DNA of 64,000 nucleotides from Caballeronia ptereochthonis (GTDB lineage: Bacteria > Pseudomonadota > Gammaproteobacteria > Burkholderiales > Burkholderiaceae), in the NCBI RefSeq assembly GCF_001545075.1, contig NZ_FCOB02000016.1:1-64000 (forward strand), read 5' to 3'. Shown here piece after piece: positions 53,179 through 61,353 of this stretch. The translations under genes were made by a program, and so were the position numbers. Below the pieces are notes generated by a model. It was not told the DNA's origin and did no database searches. It saw nothing but the letters and a program-made list of their open reading frames with translations. Every line of letters starts with the position of its first letter. The first letter of the stretch is position 1.

Positions 53179-55146
53179 TCAGGGAGCGATGTAGCCCAGA
53201 CGCGCCTTCAACGACTGCGGACGGCCCTCGAACAATGCGGCGTAATAGACGGTGTTCGACAGCACGTTCTTCACGTAATCGCGAGTCTCGGTGAACGGAA
53301 TGGTTTCAGCAAAAACCGCGCCCTCCACGGGCGCGCGCAAATCCTGCCGCCACTGGCGCGGCCTGCCCGGACCGGCGTTGTAGCCGGCGGTGGCGAGCAC
53401 GGGCGAGTTGTCGAATTGATTGTAGATCATCGACAGGTAATTCGTGCCGAGCAGGATATTGGTGTTGATGTCGTTCATCTGCGCGCGCGACACCGGGCCG
53501 AGACCGATCTTCTTCGCGACCAGTTGCGCGGTGCCGGGCATCAGCTGCATGAGGCCGCCCGCCCCGACTTCCGAGCGCGCGTTGATGATGAAGCGCGACT
53601 CCTGGCGGATCAGGCCGTACGCCCATTCGATATCGAGGCCGGTGCTCTGCGCATCGCGCTCGACGATGTCACGGAACGGCGACAGATAGCGCAACGTGAA
53701 GTCGTGCTCGGCCTTCGTCTTGTCGGCCGTGTTGACGGTGCGGTCGAACAGCTCGATGCGCTTCGCGTACTGCGCGGCGGCGAGCAGTTGTCGGTCGGTC
53801 ATCGTGCGCAGCGGCCAGTTCCACTCGCGGTTGCCTTCGAGGCGCATGTTCAGCGCGTAGAAACGCTGCGAGAGCGCGAAGCCCGGCACCGACTGCATCT
53901 GCGCGATTTCCTCATCGGAGACGGTCGTGCGCGGCGGCACGGTGATTTTCTGGCCGAGTTCTTCCAGCGCGAGCTGGCCGTAGAAATTGTATTGGTCGGA
54001 AATCGTCTGGAATTCCTGATTCGCCGTGGCCGTGTCGCCGGCCTGCTTCACGGCGCGCGCGTGCCAGTAGACCCACGCGGGCTGGCTGCGCAGCGTGGGC
54101 GGCATCTGCTCGATGGACCAGCGCACCATGTTCCAGTCGCCGACGAGCAGCGCACTGCGCGTGCGCCATTCGTAGGCCGGATTCGACAATTGCGCATTCG
54201 CCGACAGGCGATACCAGTCCGCCGCCGGCGGCATGCGCTTGATCGCCGCCTGGTAGCCGATCGTGCCCCAGCCGGTCGCACGCTCGGTGGGCGTGAGGCT
54301 CGGCGCGACCGAGCTGAACGTGGCGGCGGCCATCGCCGGATCGTTGCGGGCCATGCGCGTGATGGCGAGCAGCGTCAGCTGGTGCGCGGGCGTGTTGGGC
54401 ATCACGCCGCGCGCGATGTAGAGCGGCGGCTTGTTGACGGCGTCGTCGAGCAGCGAGTCCTTCGGCTTTTCCTTCCCGAGCGCCTCGACGATGTTCGCGC
54501 CCGTCGTCGTGTAGTTCTGCTCGTAGGCGAGGCGAATCTGCTGCCAGATGTCGTCGCTCGTGAACTGGCCCGACTCCGCGAGCGCGCCGATCAGGTCGAC
54601 GCAGCCGTCGCCGTACCATTTGGGCTCGACGAGCAATGCGCGCGCGGCATCCGCGACATTCTCGCCGCGCGACAGGCGCGCTTCGAGCGCGTAGCACTTG
54701 ACCTGCGTGTCGTCGTTGAGAACGAAACGGGAATACTGCTGCTCGAAGTTCTTCCAGTCGTGACGGCTGCCGAGCACGACGAGATAGTCGTTGCGCATGC
54801 GATCGGCGATCGCCTGGCCGTCGTAGCGCTGCAGGAACGAGAGCACCGGCGCGTCGGGCGCGTCGATGCGCGCGTGACCCTGCGAATCGAAGAGCTGCGG
54901 CTTGATCGTGAAGTATTCGAGATAGCTCGGCGCCGGGTAGTCTGGAATCTGCGCGGCGAGCGCGGCGGCCTTGCCGGCATCGTTCGTGCGCGCGGCATCG
55001 CGCAGCTGCATGAAGATGCGGTCGTCGGACGAAGGCGAGAAATCGGCGTCGGGACGAACGGCGGAAGCCGTTCCACAAGCGACGAGCGTCACCGCGGCAA
55101 GGGCTGTACCGACCGCGAGATATACTCGGTTGAGGCGTTTTGACAT
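53179..55146 (-). CDS. slt: Soluble-type lytic murein transglycosylase (lipoprotein)
   Basis: A 655-residue periplasmic enzyme that cleaves peptidoglycan glycan strands to form 1,6-anhydro-MurNAc ends. The N-terminus has a lipoprotein signal (LAVGTALAAVTLVACGTAS, lipobox LVAC with Cys at about 23). A long alpha-superhelical U-domain covers about 40-460. The C-terminal SLT domain (about 490-640) has the catalytic Glu in YGLIRQESRFIINARSEVGA, GGLMQLMPGTAQLVAK and ATAGYNAGPGRPRQW. E. coli Slt70 is soluble; here a lipid anchor is predicted. The start codon is 19 bases from that of the divergent cyclo-ligase gene. Confidence 0.93.
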   Translation of the reverse strand: MSKRLNRVYLAVGTALAAVTLVACGTASAVRPDADFSPSSDDRIFMQLRDAARTNDAGKAAALAAQIPDYPAPSYLEYFTIKPQLFDSQGHARIDAPDAPVLSFLQRYDGQAIADRMRNDYLVVLGSRHDWKNFEQQYSRFVLNDDTQVKCYALEARLSRGENVADAARALLVEPKWYGDGCVDLIGALAESGQFTSDDIWQQIRLAYEQNYTTTGANIVEALGKEKPKDSLLDDAVNKPPLYIARGVMPNTPAHQLTLLAITRMARNDPAMAAATFSSVAPSLTPTERATGWGTIGYQAAIKRMPPAADWYRLSANAQLSNPAYEWRTRSALLVGDWNMVRWSIEQMPPTLRSQPAWVYWHARAVKQAGDTATANQEFQTISDQYNFYGQLALEELGQKITVPPRTTVSDEEIAQMQSVPGFALSQRFYALNMRLEGNREWNWPLRTMTDRQLLAAAQYAKRIELFDRTVNTADKTKAEHDFTLRYLSPFRDIVERDAQSTGLDIEWAYGLIRQESRFIINARSEVGAGGLMQLMPGTAQLVAKKIGLGPVSRAQMNDINTNILLGTNYLSMIYNQFDNSPVLATAGYNAGPGRPRQWRQDLRAPVEGAVFAETIPFTETRDYVKNVLSNTVYYAALFEGRPQSLKARLGYIAP

Positions 55147-55165
55147 CTTTATTTCTGGAGCGCGA

Positions 55166-55807
55166 ATGGTCTTGAACCGGGTCCTGAGATCGGAGGAAAG
55201 CATAGCACGCAACGTTTGCGTGGAACCCAAGAGCGAGCGGAAAAGCGAACCGAAAAGCGCCTTGCGCGCAACACTTCTCGAGCGCCGCGAGGCGCAGAGC
55301 GAGCAGCCCGGACAAGCCGCGAAGAACGAGGCGCTCGCCAAGCGTCTTCAGGAAGTGCTCGCGCGGCACTCGGCGACGTGCATCGGTTTTTGCTGGCCCG
55401 TCGCGGGCGAGTTCGACGCGCGCGACGCGATGGCGCACTGGCTCGCCGCCGGCACGACGCGCGAAGCCGCGCTGCCGGTCGTCGTCAAGCCGCATGCGCC
55501 GATGGTCTTCCACGCCTGGCGCGCCGACGCGCCGATGAAGGAAGGCCGCTACCGGATTCCGGTGCCCGCCGAAGAAAGAGTCGTGGTGCCGGACCTGCTG
55601 CTGATTCCGTGCGTCGGTTTCGATGCGGACCGTTATCGGCTGGGATACGGCGGCGGCTATTTCGATCGCACGCTCGCCGCGTGGCCGGACGCGAAACGGC
55701 CGGTGACCATCGGCATCGCGTACGAATCGGGCAAGTGCGGCGCGTTGCCGCGCGAGGCGCACGACATGCCGCTCGACGCGATCGTCACCGAAGCGGCGAC
55801 TTACTAG
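55166..55807 (+). CDS. 5-formyltetrahydrofolate cyclo-ligase
   Basis: A 213-residue enzyme that converts 5-formyl-THF to 5,10-methenyl-THF with ATP. The conserved core starts at about residue 30 (KSALRATLLERREAQ) and includes ATCIGFCWPVAGEFD. The C-terminal signature VPDLLLIPCVGFDADRYRLG plus YGGGYFDRTLA is diagnostic. The first 25 residues are not conserved, so translation could start later; ATG 55166 has TGGAGCGCGA before it. A -10-like TATACT (55121-55126) lies inside the divergent slt coding start and may drive this gene. It overlaps the MarR-type gene tail to tail by 4 bases. Confidence 0.92.
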   Translation: MVLNRVLRSEESIARNVCVEPKSERKSEPKSALRATLLERREAQSEQPGQAAKNEALAKRLQEVLARHSATCIGFCWPVAGEFDARDAMAHWLAAGTTREAALPVVVKPHAPMVFHAWRADAPMKEGRYRIPVPAEERVVVPDLLLIPCVGFDADRYRLGYGGGYFDRTLAAWPDAKRPVTIGIAYESGKCGALPREAHDMPLDAIVTEAATY

Positions 55808-56316
55808 AGCGAGGCGGCCGCGCGCGCGGCGGTGTCGTAGAGACCGGATGCATTGCGCATCAACTGCGCGGCCTCGCCAATCTGCTCGTTGGTGAGGCCG
55901 CTCTCGCGCAGCGTGGCGATGAGGCAGGCCTCGCGCACCTCGCGATACTTGCCGCACAGTTCGCGCCCCGCCGGGGTCGCGGAGAAGAACACTTCCTTGC
56001 CCGTCTTCTCGCTTTGCACGTAGCCGCGAGCGACGAGCTTCTTGAGTGCATACGTGGCGACGTGCGTGTCCTCGATGTTCAGCACGAAGCAGATGTCGGC
56101 GAGCTTCTTCTTGCGGTCGCGATGGCTCACGTGATGCAGCAGCGACACTTCCACCGCCGTCATGTCCTTCGCGCCCGCCGCGGACATGCAGCGCACCATC
56201 CAGCGATTGAACGCGTTGCCCGCCATGATGAGGCCGTACTCGAACTCCGACAGTTCCGCGCTGGTTTCGGAGACGAGATGCTCGGACGAGACAATCTTCG
56301 TGGGATGGCGCGGCAT
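55804..56316 (-). CDS. MarR-type winged-helix regulator
   Basis: A 170-residue winged-helix DNA-binding protein. The HTH is in about residues 50-110: AVEVSLLHHVSHRDRKKKLA then ICFVLNIEDTHVATYALKKL and the wing YVQSEKTGKEVFFSATPAG. Long helices at both ends form the MarR dimer interface. It is divergent from the pxpBCA operon. Three phased TTGAYAAT repeats lie in the shared region, so it is the likely regulator of 5-oxoproline use, which is an inference. The 3' end shares CTAG with the cyclo-ligase stop. Confidence 0.88.
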   Translation of the reverse strand: MPRHPTKIVSSEHLVSETSAELSEFEYGLIMAGNAFNRWMVRCMSAAGAKDMTAVEVSLLHHVSHRDRKKKLADICFVLNIEDTHVATYALKKLVARGYVQSEKTGKEVFFSATPAGRELCGKYREVREACLIATLRESGLTNEQIGEAAQLMRNASGLYDTAARAAASL

Positions 56317-56502
56317 GGTATCGAACGGTGAGAAATGCGTTGAAGTTTATTGGCGCAACGTCTTTTTTGCGAGCAGACGGAGCGCGTCGGAGAAAACGTG
56401 AATTGATAATTTCTTGATAATTTATTGACAATGTACCATTCTGCGACGGCGCGAAGGTCGCTCGATCCAGCAATTTTCGCGCGCGCAAAGGCAATCAGAG
56501 GC
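56317..56502. promoter_or_regulatory. Divergent MarR / pxpB control region with three 11-bp-phased repeats
   Basis: TTGATAATTT at 56403-56412, TTGATAATTT at 56414-56423 and TTGACAAT at 56425-56432 form a tandem array with exactly 11-bp spacing, about one helical turn. The third copy contains a -35-like TTGACA on the plus strand. The segment is very AT-rich for this genome and is the obvious site for the adjacent winged-helix regulator. Confidence 0.6.
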
Positions 56503-57156
56503 ATGACAAGACCACGCATTTATCCGCTGGGCGAAACCGCGCTCGTGTGCGAAGCCGCGCCGCCCGCCACGCTCGACTGCCAGCGCCGCATCTGGGCGCT
56601 GGCGGAGCACGCGCGCCTCATGCCGCATGTCGTCGAGGTGGTGCCGGGCATGAACAATCTGACGATCGTGTTCGATCCGCTGGTAGCGGATTACGAAACG
56701 CTCGCCACGCAGCTGGAAAGCGGCTGGGACACCGCGCAGGCAACCGGCGCGGAAGGCGCCGAGATCGAGATTCCGGTGCGCTACGGCGGCGCCGACGGCC
56801 CCGATCTCGTCGCGCTCGCGGAACATACGGGCCTGTCCGTCGACGAGGTCGTGAAGCGTCATACCGAGGCCGAATACATCGTGTTCTTTCTCGGCTTCCA
56901 GCCGGGGTTCGCGTATCTCGGCGGGCTCGATCCCGCGTTGCACATGCCGCGCCGCGCCGAGCCGCGGCTGGAGGTGCCGGCGGGATCGGTGGGCATCGGC
57001 GGAGCGCAGACGGGCATCTATCCCGCAACCTCGCCGGGCGGATGGCAGTTGCTCGGGCGCACCGAACTGAGGCTCTTCGATCCGGCCAGAAATCCGCCGA
57101 CGCTCCTGCAGCCCGGCGACCGCGTGCGCTTCAGCGCGCTGGAGGTGCGAGCATGA
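56503..57156 (+). CDS. pxpB: 5-oxoprolinase subunit B
   Basis: A 217-residue protein of the KipI/PxpB family, one of three subunits of the ATP-dependent 5-oxoprolinase that opens pyroglutamate to glutamate. Motifs: RIYPLGETALVCEAA, VVPGMNNLTIVFDPL, and the highly conserved EYIVFFLGFQPGFAYLGGLD with LEVPAGSVGIGGAQTGIYP (about residues 120-170). ATG 56503 is preferred; an open frame 26 codons longer would start inside the promoter repeats. Its stop overlaps the pxpC start in ATGA. Confidence 0.95.
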   Translation: MTRPRIYPLGETALVCEAAPPATLDCQRRIWALAEHARLMPHVVEVVPGMNNLTIVFDPLVADYETLATQLESGWDTAQATGAEGAEIEIPVRYGGADGPDLVALAEHTGLSVDEVVKRHTEAEYIVFFLGFQPGFAYLGGLDPALHMPRRAEPRLEVPAGSVGIGGAQTGIYPATSPGGWQLLGRTELRLFDPARNPPTLLQPGDRVRFSALEVRA

Positions 57157-58193
57157 TCGACGTGATTCGCGCAGGCGTGCTGACTTCGGTGCAGGACCTG
57201 GGCCGCCACGGCTATCGCCATCTAGGTGTGAGCTCGGGTGGCGCGCTCGATGCGCTGTCGCTCGAAGTCGGCAATCGCATCGTCGGCAACAGGCCGGACG
57301 CGGCGGGCATTGAAGTGACCTTCGGGCCGACCGTGCTGCGCTTCAAGCAGGCGACGCGCATCGCCATCGCCGGGACGGATTTCGGCGCGACGCTCGACGA
57401 CAAGCCGGTGTATTCATGGTGGAGCCTGCCGGTGCGCGCGGGCCAGGAGCTGACGCTGCGCGCGGCGAAGCGCGGCATGCGCTGTTATGTGTGCATCGCG
57501 GGCGGCATCGACGTATTGCCGATGCTCGGCTCGCGCTCAACCGATCTCGCCGCGTGTTTCGGCGGTCTCGGCGGACGCGCGCTGCGCGACGGCGACCGCC
57601 TGCCAGTTGGCGTGCCGCAGCCGCACAAGGGCATCGCGTTTTCGCCTGAGGAACCCGCGTTCGGCGTGAAGGCGCCCGCCTGGTGCAAGTTCGTGCTCGT
57701 CGACGAACCCGTGCGGCGCGGACGCCATTCGCCGGGCCTCGCGTGGGCGGCGCCGATCCGCGTGCTGCGCGGTCCCGAGTACGAAAGCTTCAGCGAACAG
57801 GGGCAGCGCGATTTCTGGAACGAGGAATGGACGATCACGCCCAACAGCAACCGCATGGGTTTTCGCCTCGCGGGCACGGCGCTCGAGCGCAGCCGGAAGA
57901 TCGAGCTGCTGTCGCACGCGGTGCTGCCGGGCACGATCCAGGTGCCGCCGAACGGCCAGCCGATCGTCCTGATGGGCGATGCGCAGACGACGGGCGGCTA
58001 CCCGAAGATCGGCGCGGTCATCAAGGCGGATTTGTGGAAGCTCGCGCAGGTGCGGCTGAACGGCGGCGTGCGCTTCATCGAAGCCTCGGTGGAAGAGGCG
58101 CGGCGTGCGCTCGCGGAGGAACGGCAGTACGTGGGTCAGGTGGAAACCGCGATCGCCATGCACGAGGAACGCATCGCGCGCGCCGGCTCCTGA
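57153..58193 (+). CDS. pxpC: 5-oxoprolinase subunit C
   Basis: A 346-residue KipA/PxpC-family protein (biotin-dependent-carboxylase-like domain). Key motifs: [20 protein letters not shown] (residues 8-27), [56 protein letters not shown] and the C-terminal [20 protein letters not shown] with [12 protein letters not shown]. It works with PxpA and PxpB on 5-oxo-L-proline. It overlaps pxpB by 4 bases and is followed by pxpA after 68 bases. Confidence 0.95.
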   Translation: MIDVIRAGVLTSVQDLGRHGYRHLGVSSGGALDALSLEVGNRIVGNRPDAAGIEVTFGPTVLRFKQATRIAIAGTDFGATLDDKPVYSWWSLPVRAGQELTLRAAKRGMRCYVCIAGGIDVLPMLGSRSTDLAACFGGLGGRALRDGDRLPVGVPQPHKGIAFSPEEPAFGVKAPAWCKFVLVDEPVRRGRHSPGLAWAAPIRVLRGPEYESFSEQGQRDFWNEEWTITPNSNRMGFRLAGTALERSRKIELLSHAVLPGTIQVPPNGQPIVLMGDAQTTGGYPKIGAVIKADLWKLAQVRLNGGVRFIEASVEEARRALAEERQYVGQVETAIAMHEERIARAGS

Positions 58194-58261
58194 ATCGAAA
58201 GCCGCGCGACAGACGCGGCGCATCACATTCAACACTCAACGGAACGACCGCAAAAGACATC

Positions 58262-59011
58262 ATGGAAATCGATCTCAATGCCGATCTCGGCGAAGGCTGC
58301 GGCTCCGACGAAGCGCTGCTCGATCTCGTGAGTTCCGCGAACATCGCGTGCGGCTGGCACGCGGGCGGCGCCACCGCGATGCGCGATTGCGTGCGCTGGG
58401 CCGTCGAGAAGGGCGTCGCCATCGGCGCGCATCCGAGCTTCAACGATCCGGAGAACTTCGGCCGCAAGGAAATGAACCTGCCGCCCGAGGAAATCTACGC
58501 GGGCGTGCTGTACCAACTGGGCGCGCTCTCGGCGATCGCGCAGGCGGAAGGCGGGCGCATCGCGCACGTGAAGCCGCACGGCGCGCTCTACAACCAGGCG
58601 GCGAAGAGCCCCGAAATCGCCGATGCGATCGTCTCCGCCGTGCACGACTTCGATCCGTCGCTGCTCGTCTTCGGGCTTGCGAACAGCGGACTCGTCGAAG
58701 CCGCGCGGCGCGCGGGGCTGACCGCGATCGAGGAAGTGTTCGCGGATCGCGGCTATCGCGCGGACGGCTCGCTCGTGCCGCGCAAGGAGCCGGGCGCATT
58801 GCTCGACGACGAAAACCTCGTGCTCGACCGCACGCTCGCGATGGTGCGCGAGCAGCGCGTGCAGGCCGTGTCCGGCGAATGGGTGCCGCTCAATGCGCAG
58901 ACCATCTGTCTGCACGGCGACGGCGCGCATGCGCTGGCATTCGCGCGGCGCATCCGCGGTGCGCTCGCCGATGCGGGCATCGAAGTACGCGCCGCCCACG
59001 CCACCGCCTGA
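58262..59011 (+). CDS. pxpA: 5-oxoprolinase subunit A (LamB/YcsF family)
   Basis: A 249-residue protein of the LamB/YcsF family. Signatures: [20 protein letters not shown] (residues 3-22), [40 protein letters not shown] and [20 protein letters not shown]. The C-terminal [18 protein letters not shown] is also typical. It completes the PxpABC complex for salvage of 5-oxoproline, a by-product of glutamine and glutathione metabolism. A terminator with a short U tract follows; the DUF969 gene beyond it may be reached by read-through or by its own promoter. Confidence 0.95.
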   Translation: MEIDLNADLGEGCGSDEALLDLVSSANIACGWHAGGATAMRDCVRWAVEKGVAIGAHPSFNDPENFGRKEMNLPPEEIYAGVLYQLGALSAIAQAEGGRIAHVKPHGALYNQAAKSPEIADAIVSAVHDFDPSLLVFGLANSGLVEAARRAGLTAIEEVFADRGYRADGSLVPRKEPGALLDDENLVLDRTLAMVREQRVQAVSGEWVPLNAQTICLHGDGAHALAFARRIRGALADAGIEVRAAHATA

Positions 59012-59030
59012 CGCCGCAGTCGAAAGATAG

Positions 59031-59056
59031 AACGCCCCGCGAAACCGGGGCGTTTT
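59031..59056 (+). terminator. Terminator after pxpA
   Basis: AACGCCCC (59031-59038), an 8-base loop, GGGGCGTT (59047-59054) then TT. The stem is moderate, so part of the transcripts may continue into the DUF969-DUF979 genes. Confidence 0.7.
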
Positions 59057-59146
59057 AGCAAGCGGCCGTCGCAGGCGAAAAGAGCCGCATGTCGTAAAAC
59101 CACGCGCCCGGTTCGAGGCGTGACGTTTGATTCGTTTGGAGAACTC

Positions 59147-59866
59147 ATGGCAACCCCAGTCAATCTATGGCCGCTCATCGGCGTGGCCGTCATCATCGTG
59201 GGCTTCGTGCTGCGCTTCAATCCGATGCTGATCGTCGCGGCCGCGGCGATCATCACCGGCTTTGCGGCGCATTTTCCCGTCGAGCGAATCCTGACCGCGA
59301 TCGGCAGCGGCTTTCTCAAGACGCGCAACATACCGCTCATCATCCTGCTGCCGCTCGCGGTGATCGGCCTGCTCGAGCGCCACGGCCTGCGCGAGCGCGC
59401 GCAGATGTGGATTTCGAGCATCAAGGCGGCGACGGCCGGACGTCTCCTGATCGTCTATCTGTTCGTGCGTGAAATCACGGCCGCGGTCGGCCTGACGGGC
59501 CTCGGCGGCCATCCGCAGATGGTGCGCCCGCTGCTCGCGCCGATGGCCGAAGGCGCCACCGAAGCGCGCTACGGCAAGCTGTCCGACGCGGTGCGCTACA
59601 AGCTGCGCGCTTACTCGGCGGCGACCGACAACGTCGGCCTGTTCTTCGGCGAGGACATCTTCGTCGCGTTCGGCGCGATCGTGCTGATGGTCACGTTCCT
59701 GAAGGAAGCGGGCATCGTCGTGGAGCCGATGCACGTCGCCGTGTGGGGCATTCCCACCGCGATCTGCGCGTTCCTGATCCACGGCTTCCGCCTGTGGCTG
59801 CTGGACCGCAGACTCGCGCGCGAGCTCGACGCGCTCACGCGCAACGTCGCGGGAGAGAAAGCATGA
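59147..59866 (+). CDS. DUF969 membrane protein (probable 5-oxoproline permease subunit)
   Basis: A 239-residue integral membrane protein with about six or seven helices (NLWPLIGVAVIIVGFVLRFN; ILTAIGSGFLKTRNIPLIIL; AFGAIVLMVTFLKEAGIVVE). FVREITAAVGLTGLGGHPQM and YSAATDNVGLFFGEDIFVAF are characteristic of DUF969. It is always found with DUF979; together they resemble the two halves of ArsB/NhaD-like or gluconate-type secondary carriers. Position behind pxpBCA suggests uptake of 5-oxoproline. ATG 59147 follows TTTGGAGAACTC. Its stop overlaps the next start (ATGA). Confidence 0.87.
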   Translation: MATPVNLWPLIGVAVIIVGFVLRFNPMLIVAAAAIITGFAAHFPVERILTAIGSGFLKTRNIPLIILLPLAVIGLLERHGLRERAQMWISSIKAATAGRLLIVYLFVREITAAVGLTGLGGHPQMVRPLLAPMAEGATEARYGKLSDAVRYKLRAYSAATDNVGLFFGEDIFVAFGAIVLMVTFLKEAGIVVEPMHVAVWGIPTAICAFLIHGFRLWLLDRRLARELDALTRNVAGEKA

Positions 59867-60819
59867 CGTTCACGATCAACTATCTCTTCTATCTCGTCGG
59901 CATCGTGCTCGTGGTCGTCGCGGGCATGATCCTCACGGACAAGTCGCATCCGCGGCGGCTGTCCACGGGCGTTTTCTGGCTGATCTACGCGCTCATCTTC
60001 CTCGTCGGCGACTGGCTGCCGGTGACGGTGGTCGGCATGCTCGTCGTGGCGATGGCGCTGATCGCGGGCCTGGGCGGCGTCACCGGCGCGAAGCCGAAGA
60101 TGCTCTCCGAGGAAACGCGCCGCCAGAGCGCCGTGCGGCTCGGCAACAAGCTCTTCGTGCCCGCGCTGACGATTCCGGTCGTGACCGTGATTGTCACGCT
60201 CGGCGCGAAGTATCTCGTGTTCGAAGGCACGCCGCTGATCGAGCTCAAGAACGTGACGCTGATCGGCTTCGGCATCGGCTGCGTGATCGCGCTCGCCATC
60301 GCGTGCGTGATGACGCGCGACACCGTCGGCCAGTCGATGCGCGAGACGCGGCGGCTCATCGACGCGCTCTCGTGGGCCGCCGTGCTGCCGCAGATGCTCG
60401 GCATGCTTGGTCTCGTGTTCTCGGATGCGGGCGTCGGCAAGGCGGTCGCGCACGTGACGACGGCTTACGTCAACATGGATTACCGGCTCGTCGCGGTGGC
60501 GGTGTACGTGGTCGGCATGGCGCTCTTCACGATGGTGATGGGCAACGGCTTCGCCGCGTTCCCGGTGATGACGGGCGGCGTCGGCGTTCCGATTCTCGTC
60601 GGCGTGTTCCACGGCAATCCCGCGACGATGGCCGCGATCGGCATGTTCTCCGGCTACTGCGGCACGCTGATGACGCCGATGGCCGCGAACTTCAACATCG
60701 TGCCCGCCGCCTTGCTGGAGTTGCCGGACAAGAACGCGGTGATCAAGGTGCAAGTGCCGACTGCGTTGACGCTCATGATCGTGAACATCTTTCTGTTGAA
60801 CTGGCTGATGTTCATTTGA
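59863..60819 (+). CDS. DUF979 membrane protein (partner of DUF969)
   Basis: A 318-residue membrane protein with about nine or ten hydrophobic helices (YLFYLVGIVLVVVAGMILTD; LIYALIFLVGDWLPVTVVGM; FGIGCVIALAIACVMTRDTV). Near the end the conserved GNGFAAFPVMTGGVGVPILV and MFSGYCGTLMTPMAANFNIV look like carrier pore motifs. The gene overlaps the DUF969 gene by 4 bases, so the products are made together and probably form one transporter. In related genomes a pyroglutamyl peptidase gene can follow this pair; none is found here. Confidence 0.87.
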   Translation: MTFTINYLFYLVGIVLVVVAGMILTDKSHPRRLSTGVFWLIYALIFLVGDWLPVTVVGMLVVAMALIAGLGGVTGAKPKMLSEETRRQSAVRLGNKLFVPALTIPVVTVIVTLGAKYLVFEGTPLIELKNVTLIGFGIGCVIALAIACVMTRDTVGQSMRETRRLIDALSWAAVLPQMLGMLGLVFSDAGVGKAVAHVTTAYVNMDYRLVAVAVYVVGMALFTMVMGNGFAAFPVMTGGVGVPILVGVFHGNPATMAAIGMFSGYCGTLMTPMAANFNIVPAALLELPDKNAVIKVQVPTALTLMIVNIFLLNWLMFI

Positions 60820-61353
60820 GCACATCCCGGCGCGCGTTCTCGCGATGAGTTCCGCACGCGCATCCCTTCCTGCAATGCGCATGTCGCGGACCGAATCCGC
60901 GCATGCGCGCCTCGCGCCGTGTCACGGCGGCCGCGACGATCCGTCTCCTCTCCCTCATCACAACACTGGTGTCTCAGCGCAGTTTGATTGAGACATTCGC
61001 TGCCGTTTCCCCGCCTTATTCGACGCACGATTTCCCTGCCTCACAGGATCGACTTCGCCGGTTTCGATGACACTCAAAGGTCATCATCTGACCCCGGCTA
61101 ATTAAGACACCGCCTATGGCTGCTACATGCACCTATCGGGGAGACTCTCGCTCGTTCCGATCGGAGCTTGGACCGCATGGCTGCATTGACCGCACCGCGT
61201 GATCCCTTCATGTCGTATGGCGCCTGACGCGTCGCGCAAACCGCAAACGACGCTCCGATCGCGTGTTTCCTGAATTGACCGAGGACATCGGCTCTCCCTC
61301 CTGCGCTCATCGCGCGGACTTCGACAAGCCGGCCTCCGTCATCGATTCCCGTC
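60820..61353 (+). promoter_or_regulatory. Long upstream region of the exopolysaccharide cluster
   Basis: 534 bases without a supported gene. It contains the inverted repeat TGTCTCA-N12-TGAGACA (60970-60995), a plausible operator, and an AT-richer stretch around 61090-61120 (CTAATTAAGACACC). I see no JUMPstart/ops element (GGCGGTAG). The long leader is typical of polysaccharide operons. Confidence 0.4.
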
